Below, one piece after another: positions 47,598 through 57,738 of a DNA stretch of 64,000 bases. The position numbers were made by a program, and so were the translations under genes. The stretch comes from Paraburkholderia phosphatilytica (GTDB lineage: Bacteria > Pseudomonadota > Gammaproteobacteria > Burkholderiales > Burkholderiaceae): assembly GCF_003443895.1 (NCBI RefSeq), contig NZ_QQOA01000009.1:124001-188000 (forward strand), given 5' to 3'. The notes below the pieces were generated by a model that was given only the letters and a program-made list of their open reading frames with translations, made no database searches and was not told the DNA's origin. Position 1 is the stretch's first letter. Each line of letters starts with the position of its first letter.

Positions 47598-50500
47598 ATG
47601 AAACGCATGCTGTTCAATGCGACACAGCAGGAAGAACTGCGTGTCGCCATCGTCGATGGGCAGAAGCTCATCGATATCGACATCGAAACCGCCGGGCGCG
47701 AACAGCGCAAAGGCAACATCTACAAGGGCATCGTCACCCGCATCGAGCCATCGCTCGAAGCCTGCTTCGTCAACTACGGCGAAGACCGCCACGGCTTCCT
47801 GCCGTTCAAGGAAGTCGCCCGCCAGTACTTCCGCGATGGCGTCGACATGCGCTCCGCGCGCATCCAGGACGCGCTGAAGGAAGGTCAGGAACTGATCGTC
47901 CAGGTCGAGAAGGAAGAGCGCGGCAACAAGGGCGCGGCGCTCACCACCTTCATCTCGCTCGCCGGCCGCTACCTCGTGCTGATGCCGAACAATCCGCGCG
48001 GCGGCGGCGTGTCGCGCCGGATCGAAGGCGACGACCGCCAGGAACTGCGCGAGACGATGGCGCAGCTGCAACTGCCCGAAGGCATGAGCATCATCGCGCG
48101 CACGGCCGGCATCGGCCGCAGCGCCGAAGAGCTGCAGTGGGACCTGAACTACCTGCTGCAACTGTGGCGCGCGATCGAAGGCGCGTCGCAGAGCGGCCAG
48201 TCCGGTCAGCCGATGCTGATCTATCTCGAATCGAGCCTCGTCATCCGCGCGATTCGCGATTACTTCCAGCCGGACATCGGCGAAATCCTGATCGACACCA
48301 CCGAGATCCATGACCAGGCCCGCGCCTTCATGGACATCGTGATGCCGGACAACGTCGGCAAGGTGAAGCGTTACCACGACGACGTGCCCCTCTTCTCGCG
48401 CTTCCAGATCGAACACCAGATCGAGACCGCGTACTCGCGCACGGTGCCGCTGCCGTCGGGCGGCGCGATCGTGATCGACCACACGGAAGCGCTCGTCGCG
48501 ATCGACGTGAACTCGGCGCGCGCCACCAAGGGCGCCGACATCGAGGAAACGGCCGCGCGCACGAACCTCGAAGCCGCCGACGAAGTCGCGCGCCAGCTGC
48601 GTCTGCGCGACCTGGGCGGCCTGATCGTGATCGACTTCATCGACATGGAGTCGGCGAAGAGCCAGCGCGAAGTCGAGCAGCGCCTGAAAGACGCGCTGAA
48701 GCACGACCGCGCGCGCGTGCAGATGGGCAAGATCTCGCGCTTCGGCCTGATGGAGCTGTCGCGCCAGCGTCTGCGTCCGGCACTGTCGGAAGGCAGCCAC
48801 GTGACGTGCCCGCGCTGTAACGGCACGGGCCACATCCGCGACACCGAATCGTCCGCGCTGCAGGTGCTGCGGATCATTCAGGAAGAGGCGATGAAGGAAA
48901 ACACCGCGGCAATTCATTGCCAGGTGCCGGTCGAAGTCACCGCCTTCCTGCTGAACGAAAAGCGTGCCGAGATCAACAAGATCGAGTCGCGCTTCAAGGT
49001 CAACGTCGTTCTGATCCCGAACAAGCATCTCGACACGCCGCATTACAAGCTCGAGCGCCTGCGTCACGACGATGCGCGCCTCGACGACCCGCGCGCGTCG
49101 TGGAAGATGGCCGAGGAAGCGGCCCGCGAACTGGAGTCCGAAACCGGCTACAGCAAGCGCACCGAGGAAGTGAAGCCGAAGCAGGAAGCCGCGGTGAAGG
49201 GCATCACGCCCGAGAAGCCGGCGCCGAGCGCGCCGGTCAAGCCGGCTCCGGTTGCAGCGGCGCCCGCACCGGTGGCGACACCCGTCCCGGCAAGCGGTGG
49301 CTTCATCTCGTGGCTGAAGGGCCTGTTCGGCGCGAAGCCGGCACCGGCTCCGGAACCCGTTGCACCGGCACCGGCCGAGAAGCCGGCGCGTCCGGCCCGC
49401 GGCGAGCGTGCGGACCGTGGTGAACGCAGTGGCGAGCGCGGCGGTGACCGCAACCGTAACCGCCGTAGCGGCGCAGGCGCCAATGGCGCGGCACGCGATG
49501 GCGCCGCGCGCGGCGAAGGCGCGGCAACCGGCGGCCGTCAGGCACAAGGTCAGGCGCAGGGCCAGGCCAAACGCGAAGACCGCGAGCCGCGCGAAGCGCG
49601 TGGCGGCCGCGAGCCGCGTGAGGCACGCGAAGGTCGCGAGGGTCGCGACGCACCGCGCGAAGGCCGCGAGCCGAAGGAAGCACGCGAACGCGTCGAGCGT
49701 GAGCCGCGCGAAGGCCGTGCCGAGCGCGCCGAACGTGCAGAAGGCGCCGAAGCCGGCGCACGTGGCGAACGTCGTGAGCGCGGTGAACGCAGCGAGCGCC
49801 GTCGTCAGCAGCCGGAGGCCGCGGAAGCAGCGGAACAGCAGGACACGCCAGTCGCCGAAACCGCACTGCCGGGCGTCGAAGGTGTCGTGGAATCGGGCGC
49901 CGGCCAGGAAGGCGGCGAAGAGCGTCGCCGTCGTCGCCGCGGCCGCCGTGGCGGTCGTCGCGATCGCGACGAAGCAGGCGTGAACGCCAACGAGGCCGCG
50001 GATACCGCCGAAGCCGAAGACACGGCAGGCGGCGAGCCTGTCGCGGCCGAACGGTCCATCGATCCGTCCGAGCAGGCACGCGAGGCAGTGGCTCCGGCAG
50101 CGCCGGCCGAAAAGCCGGCCGAGCCGCAGCCGTCGGAAGCGCAGGTCGCCGCGCACGCTGAAGTCCGTGCCGACGAAGAAGCGAAGCCTGCGGAACCGGT
50201 CGAAGTCGTCGTCGCGGCAGTGGCCACGCCGACGCACGTCGTGACCGAACTGCACGCCGCGACGGAAACGCCGGCGCTGGCCGCCGAGCGCGCCGCGAAG
50301 ACCGAAACGACCGCAGAGGAAGCCGCCGAGGCGGCGGAAACGGCCAAGGTCGAGCACGCAGCGCAGCCGGAGCAACCGGAATCGCCGGTGGTGCTGGGCG
50401 AACCGCCCGCGGCGGAACCTCAGCACCAGCCGACCGAAACCGCGGCGACGCCGCTGGCGCCGGAAGCGCACGTAGCTCCGGCTCCGGCAGCCGCCCCGCC

Positions 50501-50900
50501 GGCCGTAGAAACGCCGACGCCGTCGCACGCCGCCGAGGAAGCCGCTCCTGTTGCAGAACCGGCACACCCGGCAGCCCTCGAACCGACGCCCGCGCCGGTC
50601 GTGGAACCGGCCCAAGCCGAACCCGCGCTGGTAGCAGCAGAAGCCGCACCGGTTCGTCAGCCGGAGCCGGTCGCCACGCGTGCGCCGCGCACCAACGGCC
50701 TGTCGATCGAAACGCTGCAGCAGGTGCTGGATAACGCCGGTCTGGTGTGGGTCAACACCGATGCCGACAAGCTGCGCGCCGCGCAGGACGCCGCCGCGCA
50801 GATCGTGAAGCCGGCCCGCGTGCCGCGCGAACGCAAGGCGCTGCCGCCGGCGGACACCGCGCCGATGCAGCAGGTCGAAACGGTCAAGCACATGCAGTAA
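47598..50900 (+). CDS. rne: Ribonuclease E with long low-complexity scaffold
   Basis: The main mRNA-degrading and rRNA/tRNA-processing endonuclease, 1100 residues. The catalytic half starts [21 protein letters not shown], has the S1 domain at about 35-120, DNase I-like domain metal ligands Asp303 (AIDVNSA) and Asp346 (VIDFIDMES), and the zinc-link cysteines Cys404 and Cys407 (CPRCNGTG), all at the E. coli numbers. From about residue 525 the scaffold is Ala/Pro/Glu-rich with an Arg/Glu/Gly-rich block (about 590-740) that probably binds RNA. The ATG at 47598 has a GGAG ribosome site. Two hairpins follow the stop. Confidence 0.97.
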   Translation: MKRMLFNATQQEELRVAIVDGQKLIDIDIETAGREQRKGNIYKGIVTRIEPSLEACFVNYGEDRHGFLPFKEVARQYFRDGVDMRSARIQDALKEGQELIVQVEKEERGNKGAALTTFISLAGRYLVLMPNNPRGGGVSRRIEGDDRQELRETMAQLQLPEGMSIIARTAGIGRSAEELQWDLNYLLQLWRAIEGASQSGQSGQPMLIYLESSLVIRAIRDYFQPDIGEILIDTTEIHDQARAFMDIVMPDNVGKVKRYHDDVPLFSRFQIEHQIETAYSRTVPLPSGGAIVIDHTEALVAIDVNSARATKGADIEETAARTNLEAADEVARQLRLRDLGGLIVIDFIDMESAKSQREVEQRLKDALKHDRARVQMGKISRFGLMELSRQRLRPALSEGSHVTCPRCNGTGHIRDTESSALQVLRIIQEEAMKENTAAIHCQVPVEVTAFLLNEKRAEINKIESRFKVNVVLIPNKHLDTPHYKLERLRHDDARLDDPRASWKMAEEAARELESETGYSKRTEEVKPKQEAAVKGITPEKPAPSAPVKPAPVAAAPAPVATPVPASGGFISWLKGLFGAKPAPAPEPVAPAPAEKPARPARGERADRGERSGERGGDRNRNRRSGAGANGAARDGAARGEGAATGGRQAQGQAQGQAKREDREPREARGGREPREAREGREGRDAPREGREPKEARERVEREPREGRAERAERAEGAEAGARGERRERGERSERRRQQPEAAEAAEQQDTPVAETALPGVEGVVESGAGQEGGEERRRRRRGRRGGRRDRDEAGVNANEAADTAEAEDTAGGEPVAAERSIDPSEQAREAVAPAAPAEKPAEPQPSEAQVAAHAEVRADEEAKPAEPVEVVVAAVATPTHVVTELHAATETPALAAERAAKTETTAEEAAEAAETAKVEHAAQPEQPESPVVLGEPPAAEPQHQPTETAATPLAPEAHVAPAPAAAPPAVETPTPSHAAEEAAPVAEPAHPAALEPTPAPVVEPAQAEPALVAAEAAPVRQPEPVATRAPRTNGLSIETLQQVLDNAGLVWVNTDADKLRAAQDAAAQIVKPARVPRERKALPPADTAPMQQVETVKHMQ

Positions 50901-51201
50901 CGCGTGCGCTATACGATCCACCGCGCATAAACGCGCGGTGGATACCCGAAGCCCGCCCTCACCGGCGGGCTTTTTTACGCCTGCCGGTTTCATACGCGGC
51001 AGTCATCGATTGATGAGTTCTTTTCGGTACGCGACTGGCCTCTTTCTTGCACACTTATTCTGGTTATGCGCGCGTTCGCCCCAACAGAAAGGGCGCACCC
51101 CATCCGTTAAAATGAGATATTGAACTGCCGACGTGAACTGTCGATGCGGCCAGACCCACCGGCCTAGCCGCGCCCAGCAGGCAGAACCCGAAATTACCGC
51201 C
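50901..51201. other. 301-bp gap between rne and moaA
   Basis: The first 80 bases hold the rne terminator region. A TAAAAT box at about 51108-51113 may be the -10 of moaA. I see no gene and no molybdenum-cofactor riboswitch-like fold. Confidence 0.55.
50916..50977 (+). terminator. Double hairpin terminator after rne
   Basis: An 11-bp stem (about 50916-50926 with 50933-50943) is followed by a 7-bp GC stem (50951-50957 with 50964-50970) and six Ts. The second is a classic intrinsic terminator. Confidence 0.92.
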
Positions 51202-52311
51202 ATGTCCCGACGCATCATTCCCGTGACCGATCTCAGCGCCATCCCGGATATCTCCGGGGCCGGCGAGATACCGCGCGGGCTCCTGACGGACACCCTCGCG
51301 CGCCCGCTGCGCGACCTGCGGATCTCAGTCACGGACCGCTGCAACTTCCGCTGCGTGTACTGCATGCCGCGCGCGGTCTTCGACAAGGACTACACGTTCC
51401 TGCCCCACAGCGCGCTCCTGACCTTCGAGGAAATCGAGCGGATTGCGCGGCTTTTCGTCGCGCATGGCGTCGAAAAGATTCGCCTGACGGGCGGCGAACC
51501 GCTCTTGCGCAAGAACCTGGAATTCCTGATCGAGCGTCTCGCGCGGCTCGAAACGCCCGACGGCCGGCCGCTCGATCTCACGCTGACCACCAACGGCTCG
51601 CTGCTGCAACGCAAGGCGCGCGGTCTGAAGGACGCGGGCTTGACGCGCGTCACGGTAAGCCTCGACGCGCTCGACGACGCCCTCTTCCGCCGCATGAACG
51701 ACGCCGACTTCGCGGTCGCGGACGTGCTGGACGGGATCGCCGAAGCACAGGCCGTGGGGCTCGCGCCGCTGAAGGTCAACATGGTCGTGAAGCGCGGCAC
51801 GAACGACAGCGAGATCGTGCCGATGGCGCGGCACTTCCACGGCTCGGGCGTCGTGCTGCGTTTCATCGAGTACATGGACGTCGGCACGTCGAACGGCTGG
51901 AACATGGCGGAAGTGCTGCCATCGGCGGAGGTGGTCGAACGCATCGCGGCGCACTTCCCGCTCGCGCCGCTCGAAGCGCACAGCGCCGCCGAGACCGCGC
52001 AGCGCTGGGGTTATGCGGACGGCGGCGGCGAGATCGGCGTGATCTCGAGCGTCACCCGCGCGTTCTGCGGCACCTGCACGCGCGCGCGGCTGTCCACCGA
52101 GGGCAAGCTGTTCCTGTGCCTGTTCGCATCCAATGGGCATGACCTGCGCGCGCTCGTGCGCAGCGGCGCCACGGACGCCGAGATCGCGACCGCCGTCGCG
52201 CGGATCTGGCGCGCCCGCGCCGACCGTTACTCGCAGCTACGCGGCAGCGAAGCCGCGGCCCAGCGCGCGCTCGACGAGCGGCGCGTCGAGATGTCGTATA
52301 TCGGCGGCTGA
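51202..52311 (+). CDS. moaA: GTP 3',8-cyclase MoaA
   Basis: A 369-residue radical SAM enzyme that starts molybdenum cofactor synthesis from GTP. The N-terminal cluster is bound by CNFRCVYC; the SAM-binding GGE motif is [11 protein letters not shown]. The C-terminal cluster cysteines appear as [11 protein letters not shown] and LCLF. The C-terminal double glycine (SYIGG) is conserved and needed for activity. The ATG at 51202 was chosen because the upstream 23 codons look random. Confidence 0.97.
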   Translation: MSRRIIPVTDLSAIPDISGAGEIPRGLLTDTLARPLRDLRISVTDRCNFRCVYCMPRAVFDKDYTFLPHSALLTFEEIERIARLFVAHGVEKIRLTGGEPLLRKNLEFLIERLARLETPDGRPLDLTLTTNGSLLQRKARGLKDAGLTRVTVSLDALDDALFRRMNDADFAVADVLDGIAEAQAVGLAPLKVNMVVKRGTNDSEIVPMARHFHGSGVVLRFIEYMDVGTSNGWNMAEVLPSAEVVERIAAHFPLAPLEAHSAAETAQRWGYADGGGEIGVISSVTRAFCGTCTRARLSTEGKLFLCLFASNGHDLRALVRSGATDAEIATAVARIWRARADRYSQLRGSEAAAQRALDERRVEMSYIGG

Positions 52312-52312
52312 G

Positions 52313-52954
52313 ATGTCGGGACCTTCGACGGCAGACGGCAACACCCAACGTCCACTGACGATCACCGGCCTGCTGCTCGCGGGCGGCCGCGGCAGCCGCA
52401 TGGGCGGCGTCGACAAGGGCCTGCAGCCGCTGCATGGCGAGCCGCTCGCGGGCCATGTGCTGAAGCGCCTCGCACCGCAGACCGACGCGCTCGTCATCAG
52501 CGCGAACCGCAACGCCGATGCGTACGCCGAACTCGGCCGGCCATTCAACGCACAGGTGATTGCGGACACGCTGCCGGATTTCCCCGGTCCGCTCGCGGGC
52601 CTGCTCGCGGCGCTCTTCGTGGCAAGAACGGATTGCGTGCTGTCGGTCCCGTGCGACGTCCCCTCGCTGCCCGCCGATCTCGCGCCCCGCCTCGCCGATG
52701 CGCTCGTCTCCACGCGTGCCGACATCGCGACCGTGGTGACGGCGAACGCGGACGGCCGCACGTCGCTCCACCCTGTGTTCGCGCTGCTGCGCCCCACGCT
52801 CGCGGCCGATCTCGCGGCCTTTCTGCAGGCGGGCGAGCACAAGGTGCGCGCGTGGTACGCGCGCCACAAGACCGTTGAAGTCAGCTTTACCGACGAGCGT
52901 GCGTTTTACAATATCAATTCTTTGCAGGAACTCGCCGACCTCGAGCGTGCGTAA
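52313..52954 (+). CDS. mobA: Molybdenum cofactor guanylyltransferase
   Basis: A 213-residue enzyme that adds GMP to the molybdenum cofactor. The GTP-binding loop is LLLAGGRGSRMGGVDKGL; GPLAGLLAAL and VPCDVPSLPADL are further family motifs. It starts one base after the moaA stop. The bis-MGD form made by MobA is used by nitrate and formate enzymes, which are not in this window. Confidence 0.96.
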   Translation: MSGPSTADGNTQRPLTITGLLLAGGRGSRMGGVDKGLQPLHGEPLAGHVLKRLAPQTDALVISANRNADAYAELGRPFNAQVIADTLPDFPGPLAGLLAALFVARTDCVLSVPCDVPSLPADLAPRLADALVSTRADIATVVTANADGRTSLHPVFALLRPTLAADLAAFLQAGEHKVRAWYARHKTVEVSFTDERAFYNINSLQELADLERA

Positions 52955-53035
52955 GGCCAGTGCAATTCCGAACGCGCCCGCACGCCGCCTGAGACGATCG
53001 CCGGACCCGCTTCCGGTCACGACGCTTCGCCATCC

Positions 53036-54355
53036 ATGACCACGCTCAACGTTCTTTCACGCTGCGTCGCAGAGTACGATCCTCACGCGCTGCCCGTGCA
53101 CGCGGCACAGGCCATCGTGCGGCAATGGGCGACGCCCGTGACCACCGCCGAGCGCGTGCCGCTGCACGACGCGCTCGACCGCGTGCTCGCCGAAGACGTG
53201 ATGTCTCCGATCGACGTTCCCGCGCACGACAACTCCGCGATGGACGGCTACGCGTTCGATGGCGCGCTGCTCGATACACCGCGTGGCAGCGAATCCGTCA
53301 CGCTAGAACTCGCGATTGCCGGCAAGGCCTATGCGGGTCATCCGTTCGAAGGCAGCGTGCCCGCGCGTTCGTGTGTACGCGTGATGACGGGCGCAAGCAT
53401 GCCCGCCGGCTGCGACACCGTCGTGCCGCAGGAACACGTGACACTCGACGACGCATCGGGCCGGCCGTCCATCCGCTTTTCCGCTCAGCCGCTCGCTCGC
53501 GGCGCGAACCGCCGCCGCGCCGGCGAAGACCTCGCGCACGGCCACGCGGCGCTACGCGCGGGCCGCATCGTGCGCGCGGCGGATCTCGGGCTGATCGCAT
53601 CGCTCGGCATCGGCGAAATCGCGGTGCGCCGCCGGCTGCGCGTCGCGTTCTTCTCGACCGGCGACGAACTGCGCTCGATCGGCGAACCGCTCGGCCCCGG
53701 CTGCGTCTACGACAGCAACCGGCACACGCTGTTCGGCATGCTGCGCCGGCTGAACGTCGACGCGCTCGATCTCGGCGTGGTGCGCGACGACCCCGCGGCG
53801 CTCGAAACCGCGCTGCGCGATGCCGCGACCAACGCCGACGTCGTGCTGACCTCGGGCGGCGTATCGGTTGGCGAAGCGGATTTCACGAAGTCGCTGCTGC
53901 AACGCTTCGGCGACGTCGCGTTCTGGAGCCTCGCAATGCGCCCCGGCCGCCCGCTCGCGTTCGGCCGCGTGTGGTCCGGCGCGCAGCCCGGCCATGGCAA
54001 GCACGCGCTTTTCTTCGGACTGCCGGGCAATCCGGTCGCCGTGATGGTCACGTTCTATCAGATCGTGCGCGATGCGCTGCTGGCGATGTCCGGCGCGGCG
54101 CCGCAGCCGTTGCCGCTGATCCGCGCCATCAGCATCAACGCGATCGCGAAGCGCGCGGGCCGCACCGAGTTCCAGCGCGGCATCGCCACGCGCGATGCGC
54201 ACGGCCAGTGGCACGTCACGCCCACCGGCTCGCAGAGCTCCGGCGTGCTGAGCTCGATGAGCGAAGCGAACTGCTTCATCGTGCTCGGTCACGACATCGG
54301 CAACATCGATGCAGGCGATACTGTCGATGTGATGCCGTTCGCCGGCCTGATCTAG
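53036..54355 (+). CDS. moeA: Molybdopterin molybdenumtransferase
   Basis: A 439-residue enzyme that inserts molybdate into adenylylated molybdopterin. Domain motifs: DVPAHDNSAMDGYAF, VMTGASMPAGCDTVV, the MoaB/Mog-like domain FSTGDELRSIG...YDSNRHTL and LTSGGVSVGEADF, MRPGRPLAFGR and FFGLPGNPVAVMV. It completes the moaA-mobA-moeA operon on the plus strand. Confidence 0.97.
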   Translation: MTTLNVLSRCVAEYDPHALPVHAAQAIVRQWATPVTTAERVPLHDALDRVLAEDVMSPIDVPAHDNSAMDGYAFDGALLDTPRGSESVTLELAIAGKAYAGHPFEGSVPARSCVRVMTGASMPAGCDTVVPQEHVTLDDASGRPSIRFSAQPLARGANRRRAGEDLAHGHAALRAGRIVRAADLGLIASLGIGEIAVRRRLRVAFFSTGDELRSIGEPLGPGCVYDSNRHTLFGMLRRLNVDALDLGVVRDDPAALETALRDAATNADVVLTSGGVSVGEADFTKSLLQRFGDVAFWSLAMRPGRPLAFGRVWSGAQPGHGKHALFFGLPGNPVAVMVTFYQIVRDALLAMSGAAPQPLPLIRAISINAIAKRAGRTEFQRGIATRDAHGQWHVTPTGSQSSGVLSSMSEANCFIVLGHDIGNIDAGDTVDVMPFAGLI

Positions 54356-54447
54356 CATCGGATCCAGCCAAACCCCGGCACCCCACCGCAAACCACGCTG
54401 ACGCGATCCAACCCCAGCCCACTTAAAGACCAACGGATTCGAGCAAC

Positions 54448-54723
54448 ATGAAAAAACAGATCTCGTACATCGCGCCGGGACAGACCGCCAAGGCGCTGAT
54501 CCTGGTCTACCTGACCTTCAGCGTGCCGATCGTGCTGCTCGCGGTCGTGGTGGCCTTCATCCGCTACCGTTCGGTCGAGTTCAGCACGGTCTTCAGCGCG
54601 TTGCTGCTGAATGCGATCGTCGGCTTCATCCTGCTGTGGATTGCCTGCCATGCGTACAACTGGGTCGCGTCGCGCTTCGGCGGCATCGAGATCCAGCTGA
54701 CCGACGCGCCGGAGGAAGCGTGA
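54448..54723 (+). CDS. Two-helix small membrane protein
   Basis: I do not recognise this 91-residue protein. It has two hydrophobic segments (about 16-38 and 48-70) and an acidic C-terminus (QLTDAPEEA). A short N-terminal segment is conserved-looking (SYIAPGQTAKAL). Its stop overlaps the GTG start of the next acetyltransferase gene, so the two are probably co-translated. Function unknown. Confidence 0.75.
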   Translation: MKKQISYIAPGQTAKALILVYLTFSVPIVLLAVVVAFIRYRSVEFSTVFSALLLNAIVGFILLWIACHAYNWVASRFGGIEIQLTDAPEEA

Positions 54724-55217
54724 CGCCCGTCATGATCCGCGCGGCAACGCCCGCGGACGTCGCGGCGATGCATGCGCTGATGTACGAGCTCGCCGTGTTC
54801 GAGAAGCTCACGGATCTGTTCGTGGCCACGCCGGAAGGGGTGCACGACGCGCTGTTCGGCGCGCGGCCCGCGAGCGAAGCGATGGTCGCCGAGCGTGATG
54901 GCAGGATCGTCGGCTATGCGCTGTTCTTCCACAACTTCTCGACGTTCCTCGGCCGCCGCGGGCTCTATCTGGAAGACCTGTACGTGCAGCCGTCGGAACG
55001 CGGCAGCGGCCTCGGCACGCAGATGCTGCGCCGTCTCGCCGCGCTTGCCGTGGAGCGGCAATGCGGCCGCTTCGAATGGACCGTGCTCGACTGGAACCAG
55101 CCGGCCATCGACTTCTACCAGAAGATGGGCGCGACGGTGCTGCCTGAATGGCGCGTCGTGCGCGTCACCGGCAACGCGCTGGAACAGCTCGCAACGGAAC
55201 CCGCCGCGAGCCGCTGA
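54720..55217 (+). CDS. GNAT family N-acetyltransferase
   Basis: A 165-residue acetyltransferase near the diamine (spermidine) acetyltransferase type: IRAATPADVAAMHALMYELAVFEKL, YALFFHNFSTFLGRRGLYLEDLYV, and the acetyl-CoA loop RGSGLGTQMLRRLA, then WTVLDWNQPAIDFYQKMGA. I chose GTG 54720, which has GGAGG five bases upstream and overlaps the previous stop (GTGA); ATG 54732 is the alternative. The acceptor is not proven. Confidence 0.92.
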   Translation: MTPVMIRAATPADVAAMHALMYELAVFEKLTDLFVATPEGVHDALFGARPASEAMVAERDGRIVGYALFFHNFSTFLGRRGLYLEDLYVQPSERGSGLGTQMLRRLAALAVERQCGRFEWTVLDWNQPAIDFYQKMGATVLPEWRVVRVTGNALEQLATEPAASR

Positions 55218-55244
55218 AGCTGACGTTCAACCCAACGCTGAAAC

Positions 55245-56726
55245 TCACGGCTCGTCCGCGTCCGCCCCGGCGAGCGCATCGCCGAGCAGTCCGCTCGCCT
55301 GTTCGCCCGGCAACGCCTCGACGTCGCGCAGCTTGCGGTTCATCGCTCGCGTGCGCACTTCGGCCGCCTCGATCGAGCGCGTGACCGTCTCCAGTTGCGA
55401 CTTCGTCTTCGCGAGCACGTCGCCAAACTTGCCGAACTCGGTCTTCACCGCGCCCAGCACCTGCCACACCTCGCTCGAACGCCGTTCGATCGCCAGCGTG
55501 CGGAAACCCATCTGCAGGCTGTTCAACAACGCGGTCAGCGTGGTCGGGCCGGCGATCGTCACGCGGTAATCGCGCTGCAACGCGTCGGTGAGACCCGGCC
55601 GACGCAGGATCTCCGCGTACAGGCCTTCGGTCGGCAGAAACAGCAGCGCGAAATCGGTGGTGTGCGGCGGCGACACGTACTTGTCGGAGATCGTGCGCGC
55701 CTCGGCGCGGATACGCGCTTCGAGCGCACGCGATGCTTCCTCGACCGCCGCCGGATCCGCACGCTCCTGCGCATCGATCAGACGCTCGTAGTCTTCGCGC
55801 GGAAACTTCGCGTCGATCGGCAGCCAGACCGGCGCCGCGGTGCCGCTCGATACGTCGCGCCCCGGCAGCTTGATCGCGAACTCCACACGATCGCCGCTCT
55901 TCGGCACCGTCGCGACGTTCTTCGCGTATTGATCGACGGTCAGCAACTGTTCGAGCAGCGCTTCGAGCTGCACTTCGCCCCACGTGCCGCGCGTTTTCAC
56001 GTTGGTCAGCACCTTCTTCAGATCGCCGACACCCGCGGCCAGCGTCTGCATCTCGCCGAGCCCGCGATGCACCTGTTCGAGCCGGTCCGACACAAGCTTG
56101 AACGATTCGCCGAGGCGCTGTTCAAGCGTGGCGTGCAGTTTCTCGTCGACGGTATGACGCATCTCGTCGAGCTTCTTCGTGTTGTTCGCGTCGATTTCCT
56201 TCAGCCGCTGCTCGACCGTCAGCCGTATTTCGGCGAAGCGGCGGTCGTTCGCCTCGGTCAGCTGATTGAGCTGCAGCGACAGCGTGTCGCCGAAGCGCTT
56301 GAGCGTCGCGCCCTGCTCTTCGCGCGCCTGCTGCGCCTGCTGCTGCAGGCTCTGGCGCACGGCTTCCAGCTGCTGCGCGTTCGATTCGGTCAGCTTCACC
56401 AGCTGCTGCGCGAAGCCGTCGATCTGGTTGTTCTGCACCGTCGCCATGCTCGCAAGCTGCGCGGTGACCGACTGCTGGAACTGCGCGACGCCGCCGCTCA
56501 GTTCCGTGCGCGACACCCGCGACGTTTCCGTGATCTCGCTGCGCAACTCGCGTTCGAGCCGCTCGTACGCGCGGCCCTGCGCTTCGGCCGCGCCGCTCAC
56601 ACGCTCGCCGAGTTCGGCGAAATGCGCCGCCTGCTGCGCACTGCGATTGCCGCGCAGTAGCGCAACCACGCACAGCACGAGCGCAACGGCGAGCACCAGT
56701 ACCGCTATCGGCAACATCGTCGTCAT
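55245..56726 (-). CDS. rmuC: DNA recombination protein RmuC
   Basis: A 493-residue protein that limits rearrangements at inverted repeats. One N-terminal membrane segment (about 3-24) is followed by a long coiled coil (about 35-210) rich in Gln, Glu and Leu, then the nuclease-like domain with GTWGEVQLEALLEQLL, LPIDAKFPREDYERL and YVSPPHTTDFALLFLPTEGLYAE. Its ATG overlaps the stop of the dehydrogenase gene upstream (ATGA). Confidence 0.95.
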   Translation of the reverse strand: MTTMLPIAVLVLAVALVLCVVALLRGNRSAQQAAHFAELGERVSGAAEAQGRAYERLERELRSEITETSRVSRTELSGGVAQFQQSVTAQLASMATVQNNQIDGFAQQLVKLTESNAQQLEAVRQSLQQQAQQAREEQGATLKRFGDTLSLQLNQLTEANDRRFAEIRLTVEQRLKEIDANNTKKLDEMRHTVDEKLHATLEQRLGESFKLVSDRLEQVHRGLGEMQTLAAGVGDLKKVLTNVKTRGTWGEVQLEALLEQLLTVDQYAKNVATVPKSGDRVEFAIKLPGRDVSSGTAAPVWLPIDAKFPREDYERLIDAQERADPAAVEEASRALEARIRAEARTISDKYVSPPHTTDFALLFLPTEGLYAEILRRPGLTDALQRDYRVTIAGPTTLTALLNSLQMGFRTLAIERRSSEVWQVLGAVKTEFGKFGDVLAKTKSQLETVTRSIEAAEVRTRAMNRKLRDVEALPGEQASGLLGDALAGADADEP

Positions 56727-57712
56727 GCGCGCGCCTTTCCGAGCACGTCGGGATTCACGGGGTTGGGTGGCCGCCCTGCGCGCGGACCAACGCCCAGCGC
56801 TGCGATCAGGTTGTCGGCGGCGAGATTGGCCATTGCGCGGCGCGTGGCTTCCGTCGCGCTCGCGATGTGCGGTGTCAGCACGACGTTCGGCACGGTCAGC
56901 AGGTCGGGATGCACCGACGGTTCGCCCTCGAACACGTCGAGGCCCGCGGCCGCGATGCGGCGCTCACGCAATGCAACGGCGAGCGCCGCGTCGTCGACGA
57001 TGCCGCCACGCGCGATGTTGGTGAGCGTAGCCGTCGGCTTCATCAGCGCGAGTTCGGCGGCGCCGATCGTGTGATGGTTCTCCTTCGTGTACGGCAGCAC
57101 CAGCACGACGTGATCGGCTTCGCGCAGGAGCGCTTCTTTCGAGCGATATTCGGCGTTCAGTTCCGCTTCGATCTCCGGCGCGACGCGCGACCGGTTGTGA
57201 TAGCACACCCGCATGCCGAAGCCGCGCGCGCGGCGCGCGAGCGCCTGGCCGATGCGGCCCATGCCGATCACGCCGAGCGTCGAGCCGTAGATGTCGCTGC
57301 CGAGGAAGCTGTCGTAGCTCCACCTGTTCCACTGCCCCGCGCGCAGGAAGTGCTCCGACTCCGCGATGCGGCGCGCGGCGGCCATCATCAGCGCCCAGCC
57401 GAAATCGGCGGTCGATTCGTTCAGCACGTCCGGCGTATTCGTGCCGAGCACGTTCGCGGCGTTGAACGCGGCGACGTCGAAGTTGTTGAAGCCCACCGCC
57501 ATGTTCGCCACCGCGCGCAGCCTCGGCGCCGCCGCGATCTGCACCGCGCCGACCATGTCGCCGGCGGTCAGCGCGCCGTCCTTGTCCGCGAGGCGCCGCG
57601 TGAATTCGTCCGCGCTCAATACGTCGCCCTCGTTCGCATCGACGTCGAAGTACTGCTTCAGCCGTTCGATCACGTCCGGAAACATCGGACGGGCCACCAG
57701 AATCTTTTGCAT
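56723..57712 (-). CDS. D-isomer 2-hydroxyacid dehydrogenase, GhrB-like
   Basis: A 329-residue NAD(P)-dependent dehydrogenase, probably glyoxylate/hydroxypyruvate or 2-ketogluconate reductase. The nucleotide loop is GVIGMGRIGQALARR; catalytic Arg is in NIARGGIVDDAAL, Glu in FEGEPSVHPDLL and His in LTPHIASAT. The ATG at 57712 has an AGGAG site; the frame is open upstream into the antiporter gene. It lies between the antiporter and rmuC on the same strand. Confidence 0.92.
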   Translation of the reverse strand: MQKILVARPMFPDVIERLKQYFDVDANEGDVLSADEFTRRLADKDGALTAGDMVGAVQIAAAPRLRAVANMAVGFNNFDVAAFNAANVLGTNTPDVLNESTADFGWALMMAAARRIAESEHFLRAGQWNRWSYDSFLGSDIYGSTLGVIGMGRIGQALARRARGFGMRVCYHNRSRVAPEIEAELNAEYRSKEALLREADHVVLVLPYTKENHHTIGAAELALMKPTATLTNIARGGIVDDAALAVALRERRIAAAGLDVFEGEPSVHPDLLTVPNVVLTPHIASATEATRRAMANLAADNLIAALGVGPRAGRPPNPVNPDVLGKARA

Positions 57713-57738
57713 CACCACGCTCCTTGCCCGATTCGGAT

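Noticed and set aside
47595..50993. An 1132-codon open frame antisense to rne
   Set aside because: It mirrors the codon bias of rne in high-GC DNA, is dominated by Arg/Gly/Phe and has no family motif. rne itself is unmistakable.
50978..51201. Molybdenum-cofactor riboswitch before moaA
   Set aside because: No extended conserved paired structure was apparent by eye; the gap looks like a simple promoter region. A covariance search would settle it.
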